Source: Nitrososphaeria archaeon
Lineage (GTDB): Archaea > Thermoproteota > Nitrososphaeria > JACIWG01
Length of the DNA: 5,803 nt
Direction: 5' to 3'
NCBI GenBank assembly: GCA_014361085.1
Contig: JACIWG010000100.1
Coordinates: forward strand, 1 to 5,803
Positions 1 through 5,803 of the stretch are shown here, piece by piece (the stretch's first letter is position 1; the number at the start of each line of letters is the position of its first letter). The notes beneath the pieces are model-generated. The model did no database searches. It worked only from the letters and a program-made list of their open reading frames with translations, and had not been told where the DNA came from. The translations under genes and the position numbers were made by a program.

Positions 1-69
1 GCAACAATAACTTTAATAATTTCTGGAACATTGGCTTTCATAAGCTACTGGATATCAAAAAGAAGCTAA
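1..69 (+). CDS. C-terminal end of a membrane protein, possibly a PotC-like ABC permease (partial, 5' end outside window)
   Basis: Frame 1 is open from the window edge to a TAA at 67-69 and encodes 22 residues: a hydrophobic stretch starting A-T-I-T-L followed by the basic end W-I-S-K-R-S. This looks like a last transmembrane helix with a short positive cytoplasmic tail. It ends 6 nt before the end of the convergent minus-strand gene, which is typical of two real genes packed tail to tail. The pattern (ATI, then aliphatic residues, a Ser, an Ile and basic residues) resembles, from memory, the extreme C-terminus of PotC-type permeases, where the last helix begins with N-A-L-A-T-I-L. That identity is an inference from a very short segment; any polytopic membrane protein could end this way. 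Being a real coding end is fairly likely; the permease label is tentative. Confidence 0.5.
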   Translation, partial: ATITLIISGTLAFISYWISKRS

Positions 70-75
70 AGCTAT

Positions 76-306
76 CTAATCTGCTACTATTAGAGTCATA
101 GTAGATAAAACATTATCAAGTTTCCTCGTCTTTATAGAAATATGTTCCCTCAACTCTTCCAAGGATTTCGTCTCAACTTTTGCTATAATATCGAATGTGC
201 CATAAACTAAATAGGCTTCCTTTACACCATCCATTTTCCTTATCTGTTCTAATAGTTTTCTCTCAGACCCTGAGTCAGCGTTTATTAGTACAAATGCTGT
301 TGGCAT
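76..306 (-). CDS. Stand-alone Lrp/AsnC ligand-binding (RAM) domain protein
   Basis: The 76-residue product is a complete AsnC-type C-terminal domain with the beta-alpha-beta-beta-alpha-beta order: strand AFVLINAD (4-11), helix about 14-25, strand VKEAYLVYG (28-36), strand FDIIAKVE (38-45), helix about 48-62, strand STMTLIVA (68-75). The V-x-G-x-x-D signature (V34, G36, D39) marks the family. There is no helix-turn-helix, so it cannot bind DNA as a normal Lrp does; such single-domain proteins in archaea form oligomers that bind amino acids or effectors and may pair with full-length Lrp proteins. A longer frame starts with TTG at 330 and adds 8 residues. I prefer the ATG at 304-306 because related proteins begin M-P-x-A-F-V-L-I and because a TATA box lies 27 nt upstream, giving a leaderless message. 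The stop is TAG. It follows the potD-potA unit on the same strand but has its own promoter. Confidence 0.88.
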   Translation of the reverse strand: MPTAFVLINADSGSERKLLEQIRKMDGVKEAYLVYGTFDIIAKVETKSLEELREHISIKTRKLDNVLSTMTLIVAD

Positions 307-330
307 ACCGTAAGGCCAAATTTTATGCAA

Positions 331-342
331 TATAAACTTTGT
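331..342 (-). promoter_or_regulatory. TATA box and BRE for the RAM-domain gene (leaderless)
   Basis: Read on the minus strand, ACAAAG (342-337, BRE-like purine-rich element) is followed by TTTATA (336-331). The centre of the TATA box is 27-28 nt from the A of the ATG at 306, which is the archaeal TATA-to-start distance, so transcription would begin at or next to the start codon. It sits in the 28-nt gap after the potA stop codon. This geometry is the main argument for the ATG at 306 over the TTG at 330. The gap also carries short T runs that could end potDA transcripts. Confidence 0.6.
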
Positions 343-358
343 AAAATTCTAAAACTTT

Positions 359-1423
359 TTAATCTGTTTTAGGTAAAATTATTGCATCCTCAACATTCCA
401 GTTTACGAAAACATTTTCACCCTTATTGAACTGTTCACCGATCGCCTGCGCTCTTGCTGAAATCTCAAAATGTTCGCCTATCGAAATCTTGTAAATCGTA
501 TCGTCTCCCCTATAAATATAATCTTCTATCCTACCTTCTATGGAATTATCAAATTTTCTCATATAATGGTATTTGGTTACAAGAATTTTCTCGGGTTTAA
601 TGCTAATATAAACTTCCCTGTTGCAGAAACTTTTCGGATACATCCCCTTCAACTCAAAACCGTTTACAACAATCTTGTTACCGTCAAGACATTTTCCAAC
701 CAAAAGGTTGCTTTCTCCAACAAATTGGGCTACAAACTTTGTTTGAGGACGTTCATAAACCTCCTTAGGTGTGCCAACTTGCTCAATACGGCCCATATTC
801 ATTACAGCAATTCTATCTGACATGGCCATAGCCTCACCTTGGTCGTGTGTAACATATATGAAAGTGTTCCCTGTCTTATCATGAACCTTTTTTATCTCAC
901 CCTGCATCTGTAGTCTAAGCTTGAGGTCAAGTGCTCCTAAAGGTTCATCTAGGCATAGAATAGATGGTTCTGTCACAAGAGCCCTGGCAAGGGCAACCCT
1001 CTGCCTCTGTCCACCGCTTAACTCGTTAATTTTTCTATTTTCGAAACCAGGTAATTCAACAAGTTCCAGCATCCTAGCAACCTTCTCCTGTATAATATCT
1101 TTAGGAAGCTTCTTCAATTTTAATCCGAACGCAATATTCTCTCCTACAGTAAGATGTGGAAATAGTGCTAGCGATTGGAAAACCATTCCAACATTACGTT
1201 TGTATGGTGGAATATTGTTGACAACTTTTCCACCAATTTTTATTTCACCACTCGTAGGCTCCTCAAAACCACATATTAGCCTTAACGTTGTAGACTTTCC
1301 ACATCCACTAGGTCCAAGTAGGGAGAAGAATTCTCCAGGCTTAATGTAGAGACTGATATTGTCAACTGCGATAATATGCCCAAACTTTTTTGTCAAATTT
1401 AAAAGTTCGAGATCGTAGGACAT
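359..1423 (-). CDS. potA: PotA-like ABC transporter ATP-binding protein (polyamine/iron/thiamine importer type)
   Basis: This 354-residue protein is the ATPase that would power import from the cytoplasmic face of an ABC transporter. All nucleotide-binding motifs are intact: Walker A GPSGCGKST (37-45), Q-loop Q83 in VFQSLALFPHLTV, signature LSGGQRQR (135-142), Walker B ILCLDE (155-160), D-loop around GALD (163-166) and the H-loop histidine H193 in VTHDQ. Residues about 235-354 form a TOBE-type regulatory domain, with ISIKPEKI (274-281), YRGDD (304-308) and a final W-x-x-x-D-A-x-x-L-P, as in PotA and FbpC. The length matches the family. The ATG lies 1 nt after the stop of the binding-protein gene, so the two are almost certainly co-transcribed and probably translationally coupled. 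No permease is encoded on this strand nearby. The ATPase call is certain; the polyamine label depends on the PotD-like neighbour, since iron, thiamine and phosphonate importers use close homologues. Confidence 0.93.
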   Translation of the reverse strand: MSYDLELLNLTKKFGHIIAVDNISLYIKPGEFFSLLGPSGCGKSTTLRLICGFEEPTSGEIKIGGKVVNNIPPYKRNVGMVFQSLALFPHLTVGENIAFGLKLKKLPKDIIQEKVARMLELVELPGFENRKINELSGGQRQRVALARALVTEPSILCLDEPLGALDLKLRLQMQGEIKKVHDKTGNTFIYVTHDQGEAMAMSDRIAVMNMGRIEQVGTPKEVYERPQTKFVAQFVGESNLLVGKCLDGNKIVVNGFELKGMYPKSFCNREVYISIKPEKILVTKYHYMRKFDNSIEGRIEDYIYRGDDTIYKISIGEHFEISARAQAIGEQFNKGENVFVNWNVEDAIILPKTD

Positions 1424-1424
1424 T

Positions 1425-2546
1425 TTACGCCCTTATCTCCGACCAAAGTTTACCCATAAGATTTCTTTCATCTTGTGTAAATGGCCGGAGCATTTCAAGC
1501 TTATCTAACACTTCATCTGGAGGAAATATGTTTGGGTCTTCTGCAATTTCAGGATAAACGTATCCCCTTTCAACTGTAATCTTGCACGGGTTTGCAATAT
1601 AGAGGTAATTACTATTTATTGCCTCAATCGCAGGCCTAAGCATATAATCAATAAACTTGTGTGACACATTCACATTCATTGACTCGTTTAAGAATACAAG
1701 ATTGTCCATCCATAATGTTCCACCTTCTCCTGGAATCTTATATGCTATATTCTCATTTTGATATGATGCAAGATATATGTCTGTGCTATATCCTAAAGCT
1801 AATACAGCGTCACCAGAAATTAGTAGCTCCTTAACCTGTTCAGCGGAAAACTTTAGAAGATAAGGCTTAATCTTTAGAATTAGTTCTTTAGCTTGATTCA
1901 AATGATCTTCGTTTGTATCATTTATACTATATCCAAGATACTTTAGTGCTGCAGCAAAAACTTCTCTCATTTCATCAACTAGGACAACCTTTTTACTGTA
2001 CTTTGAAATCTTTGATTCATCAAATATTATCTCGAAGCCTTCAAAATCTTCTTCAACAACACTCTTATTATATCCTATTCCTGTTGTACCCCACATGTAG
2101 GGAACAGAAAACTCTTGACTAGGGTCGAATGGTGGTTCACGAAATTTTTTGTCAACAAATTTAAAGTTCTTTATCTTTTCAAAATCAAGTTTATTTAAAA
2201 GATTTAGTTGAATCATTTCGCCAACTTTGTAATCTGATGCTATAACGACATCGAATCCTGAGCCGCCTGCCCTAACTTTTGCAAACATTTCATCAGGGTT
2301 ACTGTATGTTGTATATTTTAAGCTAACACCATATTCATCAGCAAAGTCGTCGCATACGCCTGGTGCAATGTAATCGTACCAATTGTAAACATTTATTGTA
2401 GGCTCAAGTTCTGAGCCCGATTTTTTCAAATCCTCTTTAAGCCGGCTGATTTCATTCTGTCCAATAATATACTCTATTGTTCCACCTACTATTGCTCCAG
2501 CACCAAAAGTTGTACCAATTTTTAAGAAATCTCGTCTGTTAGGCAA
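1425..2546 (-). CDS. potD: PotD-like extracellular substrate-binding protein with Tat signal
   Basis: This 373-residue protein should capture a polyamine-like solute outside the cell and deliver it to the ABC importer. The N-terminus has a twin-arginine motif RRDFLK (4-9) and a hydrophobic stretch (10-28), so it is predicted to be exported folded by Tat. There is no lipobox cysteine, so anchoring by the uncleaved signal helix is likely; a charged spacer (31-49) precedes the domain. The mature part matches the PotD family along its length: YNWYDYI (54-60), SDY (104-106), FDPSQEFSVPYMWGTTGIGYN (pieces of 140-160), DEMREVF (191-197), LWMDNL (278-283) and YMLRP (301-305). Compared from memory with E. 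coli PotD, pocket residues W34, Y37, Y85, E171, W255 and D257 correspond to W56, Y59, Y106, E195, W279 and D281. D168 becomes E192 and W229 becomes Y253. The start is TTG; an in-frame stop lies 10 codons upstream with no other start between. A TATA box lies about 33 nt upstream. Confidence 0.92.
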   Translation of the reverse strand: MPNRRDFLKIGTTFGAGAIVGGTIEYIIGQNEISRLKEDLKKSGSELEPTINVYNWYDYIAPGVCDDFADEYGVSLKYTTYSNPDEMFAKVRAGGSGFDVVIASDYKVGEMIQLNLLNKLDFEKIKNFKFVDKKFREPPFDPSQEFSVPYMWGTTGIGYNKSVVEEDFEGFEIIFDESKISKYSKKVVLVDEMREVFAAALKYLGYSINDTNEDHLNQAKELILKIKPYLLKFSAEQVKELLISGDAVLALGYSTDIYLASYQNENIAYKIPGEGGTLWMDNLVFLNESMNVNVSHKFIDYMLRPAIEAINSNYLYIANPCKITVERGYVYPEIAEDPNIFPPDEVLDKLEMLRPFTQDERNLMGKLWSEIRA

Positions 2547-2573
2547 TTTTTATGTTAGATGGTTCAGAAAAAC

Positions 2574-2583
2574 ATTATATAAA
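2574..2583 (-). promoter_or_regulatory. TATA box of the potD-potA operon
   Basis: On the minus strand, TTTATATAAT runs from 2583 to 2574. Its centre is about 33 nt from the TTG start at 2546, which puts the predicted transcription start about 6 nt upstream of the start codon, an almost leaderless message. No clear Shine-Dalgarno sequence is present in the short leader, which agrees with this. Confidence 0.55.
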
Positions 2584-2596
2584 CATTAATCTCATC

Positions 2597-2606
2597 GCAT
2601 ATATGC
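2597..2606. promoter_or_regulatory. 10-bp perfect palindrome upstream of the potD TATA box (candidate operator)
   Basis: GCATATATGC is a perfect palindrome centred about 22 bp upstream of the centre of the potD TATA box, on the BRE side. Archaeal activators and some repressors of Lrp or TrmB type bind here. It could also be chance in an AT-rich spacer; function is inferred from position only. Confidence 0.25.
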
Positions 2607-2731
2607 TTTAGTGACCAAAAATATGTTCTACAATAGCATTTTTATACCATAATTTTTTTAAAGGGTTGATTGTTGGAAAGTTTTTGATATTGGCTTAATG
2701 GGCTGGGATTTCACTTTAGAATTCTATATTC

Positions 2732-2748
2732 TTATAAAAATTTTATAA
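2732..2748. promoter_or_regulatory. 17-bp inverted repeat with embedded TATA boxes in the divergent spacer
   Basis: TTATAAAA, a single A, then TTTTATAA form a perfect inverted repeat. Extended by the following AA, it contains a good plus-strand TATA box TTTATAAAA (2742-2750), which would start transcription near 2773 and leave a leader of about 58 nt for the surface-protein gene. Because it is symmetrical it could also bind TBP in the other direction or act as an operator. Low complexity makes a chance origin possible. Confidence 0.35.
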
Positions 2749-2772
2749 AATAGTATCATTTTGTACCGTTAA

Positions 2773-2782
2773 CTTTATTAAT
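2773..2782 (+). promoter_or_regulatory. Alternative TATA box for the surface-protein gene
   Basis: CTTTATTAAT lies so that transcription would start near 2804, giving a leader of about 27 nt before the ATG at 2831. It is weaker than the box at 2742-2750 but closer to the gene. No strong Shine-Dalgarno sequence is seen before 2831; TTGAGTG at 2815-2821 is at most a partial match. Confidence 0.3.
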
Positions 2783-2830
2783 TACCAATTTCTATCTTCA
2801 TGAATACGTGAAAGTTGAGTGTGTAGTAAA

Positions 2831-5239
2831 ATGTTGATGAAAAAGTATGTAAATTTTAGGAAAACAATTATTGTTACAATAACCTTCCTCACTCTCCTTA
2901 CACTCGTACCCTTACAGCTATCCTTGAATGTTGCTGCGCAGGAGGAATCTCTATCACTGGTTTTAACTCCTGCCTTAAAGTCGGTACCAGCTGATGGTAA
3001 ACCTCATCCAGCATTTTTTGTTTCAATTGTAGATGGTTCAGGGAACCCATATATTCTAAAGAATCCCGTTGAAGTAACACTTTCCAGTTCCGACGACAAT
3101 GTGCTAAAGGTTCCGAAAAGTGTTGTAGTAAATAGGGGAACATATTATGCCATTATAAATGCTACCAGTAATGTTTCTGAAAGCAGAAGTGTGGAAGTAT
3201 CGGCAACCGCAACCGGTTTTAAGTCGGCTATAGTGAACATGGTTGCTGAACCTCTTGCAGGAACACCTAAAGCTTTAAAGGTTACACTGTTACCAGATAT
3301 TCTTGCACCTTCCGTGGGCGCTGAAGCAAAAATAGTTGTCACACTCGTTGACTCTTACGGTAATCCAACTAAGGCTAGGACAGACCTCATCGTTTCCTTA
3401 TCATCATCAAATAATCAAATAGCATATGTTGAGAAAGAATCTATTATAATAGCTAAAGGAAATTTTTCGGCACAGGGTAAGGCTATCGGTAAAGGTTTTA
3501 TAGGCACAACAACAATTACAGCATCATGCGCCGACCTTATGCCAGATTCTGTAACTTTAAGGGTTTCAGGTGCAAAACCTGAAAAGCTTTACATAATGTT
3601 GCCACAGTTTTTGTGCGCTAATGAAAATATTTCTATTCCTGTAGCTATTGTGGACCAAAATCTTATGCCAGCTAAAGTGCCATACCCAGTTACTGTAAAA
3701 CTTTTCTCAAGCAATACATCTGTTGCGGTGGTCGAGCCGGAAGTTGTTATTGGAAGCGAGGAATGGTTCACTCTAGCTGGAATATACATTAATAATACTG
3801 GAAAGGCTACCATCTATGCTTCATCAGGGAACCTTATAACGGCTAGTGTGTCAATAGAAGTCATAAATTCCACGAGCCAGCCTCAGTCAATACAAATTTA
3901 TCCTCTTGCACAGATGTTTCCATCAGATGAGAGAGAGTACACTTCTTTACTAGTACAGCTTATAGACAAGGATAATAAGCCATGTAAAACTAACAAGTCT
4001 ATACCAGTAAGCGTTTTCTCATCATATTTTGATGTATTTTCTACAGAAAGCCAGATCGTGGTCGAACCAAACAGGTCGATCGCTTATGTTAAAGGCACCC
4101 CTAAAGCATATGGGCAAGTTGAAATTACAGCTGTAACTTCAGATCTTGTAAAGGGTAGTTGTAACATTAATGTATACTCTCCAGTACCATCCACTACCAC
4201 AATAATAATTCCACCTATACCTACAGGCGGTGAAGTTGAAGCTTGTATTCTAACATCAAGTTCAGGATTGCCTGCTCCAGTGCAACAGAATACTCAAGTG
4301 CTTCTATCTCCATCTGATACAAAAGTTGTTGGTGTAGAAGAAAATGTTGTTATTGAAAAGAAAAGCTATTACCAGATTTTCAAAATATGGGGTAAGTCTC
4401 CAGGAAACTTTTTCCTGACAGCATCAGCAAGTGGAATACCATCTGGCAGCATAACTTCAACCGTTCATGTTGTTAGGGCTTCAACATTCTTTGTTTCCAC
4501 TATAACACCTTTAACAACAATGCAGTTTCCAATAGCAATACAGCTCCTAACATCAACCGGAAGTCCTGGTGTGGTAGGAGAAACATTTAATATAAAAATA
4601 TCTTCAAGCAATGCTACAGCAATTTCTGTAGAGGACAGCGTTACCATCGGACCAGAAACAGCTGAAGTGGTAGTGATCGCTAACGCTAAAGCCTTTGGAA
4701 GCAGTTATATCTCGTTTGTCGCAGACGGATTCACTACAGCATCTGTACATTTAACATCATACAGATATAGTGCATCCTTGAACATAATGTCCATAGCTTC
4801 AGCTAAGGCTGGTGAAAGTGTCTTGATAAGAGTCCAAGCTATAGTTAATGGTAAACCGTATGAAGGCCTTACCATATCATGGACTGGTGTAGGTTTACAG
4901 CAGAGTGAAACAATAACAGGAGCAGATGGCACATCAGAAAATCTTCTCTATGTTCAAGAGCGGGAAAACGTTATTGAAGTTTCAGCAAAAATTCTTGGTG
5001 TTGGAACAGTATCAAACAAGACTATATTATGGGGTATACCCTTCTCTGAACAGACAACTACAACAACTACGCCTCCTCCGCCTCCTCCTTACGCAATATT
5101 ATTCGAACCATATGTACTAATACCCATAATAGTAGCTGTTGTCGGTATAATTGTTTTCATTATATGGTGGAGAAGGTCAAGGGGCGCCGCTGAAGCTGAA
5201 GAAGGTGTAGAAGAGGAAACGGAAGAAACAATGGTTTAA
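2831..5239 (+). CDS. Large secreted type I membrane protein with six tandem Ig-like repeats, Thr/Pro stalk and acidic tail
   Basis: I do not recognise a named family. The 802-residue product has a Sec signal peptide (basic KKYVNFRK, hydrophobic core 13-27, likely cleavage after V-A-A near 36), then about 700 extracellular residues, a T6-P6 stalk (742-753), one transmembrane helix (761-780) ending WWRR, and a 22-residue cytoplasmic tail with eight Glu. The ectodomain holds six divergent repeats, at roughly 40-144, 145-248, 249-350, 351-452, 453-550 and 551-646, then a different beta-rich domain (647-735). Each repeat has a D-x-x-x-x-P turn and a later L-S-S-S-type strand, like invasin/Big-type Ig domains. 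Eleven N-x-S/T sequons suggest heavy N-glycosylation. The likely role is adhesin, cell-surface or S-layer-associated protein. The start could also be GTG at 2819 (a TGA stop precedes it directly) or ATG at 2837; the ATG at 2831 gives a normal signal peptide. No sortase-type or catalytic motif is seen. Confidence 0.9.
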   Translation: MLMKKYVNFRKTIIVTITFLTLLTLVPLQLSLNVAAQEESLSLVLTPALKSVPADGKPHPAFFVSIVDGSGNPYILKNPVEVTLSSSDDNVLKVPKSVVVNRGTYYAIINATSNVSESRSVEVSATATGFKSAIVNMVAEPLAGTPKALKVTLLPDILAPSVGAEAKIVVTLVDSYGNPTKARTDLIVSLSSSNNQIAYVEKESIIIAKGNFSAQGKAIGKGFIGTTTITASCADLMPDSVTLRVSGAKPEKLYIMLPQFLCANENISIPVAIVDQNLMPAKVPYPVTVKLFSSNTSVAVVEPEVVIGSEEWFTLAGIYINNTGKATIYASSGNLITASVSIEVINSTSQPQSIQIYPLAQMFPSDEREYTSLLVQLIDKDNKPCKTNKSIPVSVFSSYFDVFSTESQIVVEPNRSIAYVKGTPKAYGQVEITAVTSDLVKGSCNINVYSPVPSTTTIIIPPIPTGGEVEACILTSSSGLPAPVQQNTQVLLSPSDTKVVGVEENVVIEKKSYYQIFKIWGKSPGNFFLTASASGIPSGSITSTVHVVRASTFFVSTITPLTTMQFPIAIQLLTSTGSPGVVGETFNIKISSSNATAISVEDSVTIGPETAEVVVIANAKAFGSSYISFVADGFTTASVHLTSYRYSASLNIMSIASAKAGESVLIRVQAIVNGKPYEGLTISWTGVGLQQSETITGADGTSENLLYVQERENVIEVSAKILGVGTVSNKTILWGIPFSEQTTTTTTPPPPPPYAILFEPYVLIPIIVAVVGIIVFIIWWRRSRGAAEAEEGVEEETEETMV
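2948..4768 (+). repeat. Six tandem protein-level Ig-like repeats (about 97-106 codons each)
   Basis: Two landmarks recur with matching spacing. The turn ending in Pro (DGSGNP, DSYGNP, DQNLMP, DKDNKP, then SSSGLP and TSTGSP) has its Pro at residues 73, 179, 280, 384, 481 and 579 of the protein. The hydrophobic residue before the SSS/FSS/SPS strand is at 84, 190, 291, 395, 492 and 590. Both series step by 106, 101, 104, 97 and 98. The repeats are diverged in DNA sequence, so the duplications are old and not recent slippage. Confidence 0.85.
5054..5089 (+). repeat. Low-complexity T6-P6 stalk
   Basis: Six threonine codons (ACA/ACT/ACG) are followed by six proline codons (CCT/CCG), just outside the transmembrane helix. 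This is the expected form of a stiff, probably O-glycosylated spacer that lifts the ectodomain off the membrane. Codon use is mixed, so it is selected at the protein level and is not a simple nucleotide expansion. Confidence 0.75.
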
Positions 5240-5250
5240 TCTCTTTCCAC

Positions 5251-5283
5251 CTTTTTTATTTAGTTTAAATTTTATTATATTTT
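5251..5283 (+). terminator. T-rich terminator after the surface-protein gene
   Basis: Starting 12 nt after the TAA there is CTTTTTTATTT, followed by more T-rich sequence without a stable hairpin. Archaeal RNA polymerase terminates on such T tracts. The 42-nt gap is between convergent genes, and the T runs are on the plus strand only, so the minus-strand MFS gene has no matching terminator here. Confidence 0.5.
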
Positions 5284-5803
5284 AGGTTTGTGAACTTATA
5301 TTAACAAACTTAAGTAATATTGTGCAGGCTAGCATTAGTATAAAACTTATTGGAAAAATTATTTCAAGCGAATAAAATTCTATAACTTTTGCAACAATCG
5401 GTGGTGTAATGGCAAATAAAAGCTGATACACTGATGTTGTCAAACTGTAACCTGTTCCCCTAAAACTTGCTGGCGTTAGGCATGCCGTCATTGCACTTAT
5501 TGGAGGCCATATTGCTGAATTTAAAAATGAGAACGTCACATACAATGTTGCAAGCATGATTGTTGATGGAGAAAATGGCATCAAAACTATTGATATGGCT
5601 GACAGAAAAATAATTGTTAGTAGAAACCTTTTTTCTCCAAAAAGGCCTGACAGTTTTCCGGAAAAGATTGAACTAAATATTCCAAGTATCGGACCTACCG
5701 CAAATATAAGGCTAGAAATTGCTTCAGAAACTTTTTTCTCAAAAACTAAATATGATGTAATATATGTTGTCAACGTAGTTGAAGCTGCAAAAGAGAGGCT
5801 CAA
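5282..5803 (-). CDS. MFS transporter, C-terminal half (partial, 5' end outside window)
   Basis: The frame is open from the window edge to a TAA at 5282-5284 and encodes 174 codons with six hydrophobic helices, fitting TM7-12 of a major facilitator protein: about 1-21, 28-47, 59-77, 79-101, 117-138 and 146-166. Between the second and third helices is GKLSGLFGEKRFLL (49-62), the second-half copy of the MFS loop motif G-x-L-x-D-R-x-G-R-R, with Asp-Arg replaced. TPASFRGTGYSLTTS, before the fifth helix, matches the 'RG-x-A-x-G' region common in sugar-phosphate and organic-anion type MFS members. The first visible codon is TTG, most likely an internal Leu. These helices recognise the family but do not reveal the substrate. 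It is convergent with the surface-protein gene and has no evident functional link to it. Confidence 0.85.
   Translation of the reverse strand: MSLSFAASTTLTTYITSYLVFEKKVSEAISSLIFAVGPILGIFSSIFSGKLSGLFGEKRFLLTIIFLSAISIVLMPFSPSTIMLATLYVTFSFLNSAIWPPISAMTACLTPASFRGTGYSLTTSVYQLLFAITPPIVAKVIEFYSLEIIFPISFILMLACTILLKFVNISSQT

Noticed and set aside
307..330. TTG at 330 as the start of the RAM-domain gene
   Set aside because: It would add 8 residues not typical of the family, and the TATA box at 331-336 directly abuts it, which is too close to serve that start.
470..1349. Open frames on the plus strand opposite the ATPase gene
   Set aside because: They lie antisense to a gene with every ABC ATPase motif intact, and their translations show no recognisable domain or plausible start context.
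2547..2830. Possible small RNA or short gene in the divergent spacer
   Set aside because: No open frame with a start and family signature, no tRNA-like or strong hairpin structure; the spacer is explained by promoters.
2556..3043. TAGATGGTTCAG present at 2556-2567 and again at 3032-3043
   Set aside because: A 12-nt match, once in the potD leader and once inside coding sequence, with no flanking similarity; treated as chance.
2948..4768. Tandem repeats as a CRISPR or recent DNA repeat
   Set aside because: The periodicity is at protein level only (about 300 nt) with diverged codons, and there are no short identical repeats with spacers.
2898..4932. Minus-strand open frames inside the surface-protein gene
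   Set aside because: The plus-strand frame has a signal peptide, periodic repeats and a TM anchor; the antisense frames are short and featureless.

Overview
This AT-rich window reads as part of an archaeal chromosome. The signs are a stand-alone Lrp/AsnC-type ligand-binding domain gene, TATA boxes placed for leaderless or short-leader transcripts, weak or absent Shine-Dalgarno sequences, T-rich stretches rather than hairpins after genes, TTG starts, and a large N-glycosylation-rich type I surface protein with a Thr/Pro stalk, a C-terminal membrane anchor and an acidic tail. A TACK-type lineage is plausible, but nothing here fixes the taxon.

Layout, left to right. (1) Positions 1-69 (+) hold the last codons of a gene entering from the left, encoding a hydrophobic C-terminal helix. 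(2) Positions 76-306 (-) hold a 76-residue Lrp/AsnC ligand-binding (RAM) domain protein with no DNA-binding domain, behind its own TATA box. (3) Positions 359-2546 (-) hold a two-gene unit: a PotD-like, Tat-targeted substrate-binding protein followed after 1 nt by a PotA-like ABC ATPase. (4) Positions 2547-2830 are a divergent intergenic region with TATA boxes for both sides and two short perfect palindromes. (5) Positions 2831-5239 (+) hold a secreted, membrane-anchored protein with six tandem Ig-like repeats of about 100 residues, plus a seventh, different domain. (6) Positions 5251-5283 are a T-rich convergent gap. (7) Positions 5282-5803 (-) hold the C-terminal half of an MFS transporter that runs off the right edge.

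The binding protein and ATPase should form part of a polyamine-type (PotABCD-like) importer. No permease is encoded with them on the minus strand. The fragment at 1-69 resembles the end of a PotC-type permease, so the permeases may lie just left of the window on the opposite strand, facing potDA. That is an inference from about 22 residues. The large surface protein is the least characterised gene. Its architecture is clear but its partner or ligand is not. I found no CRISPR array, tRNA, rRNA, insertion sequence or defence system.
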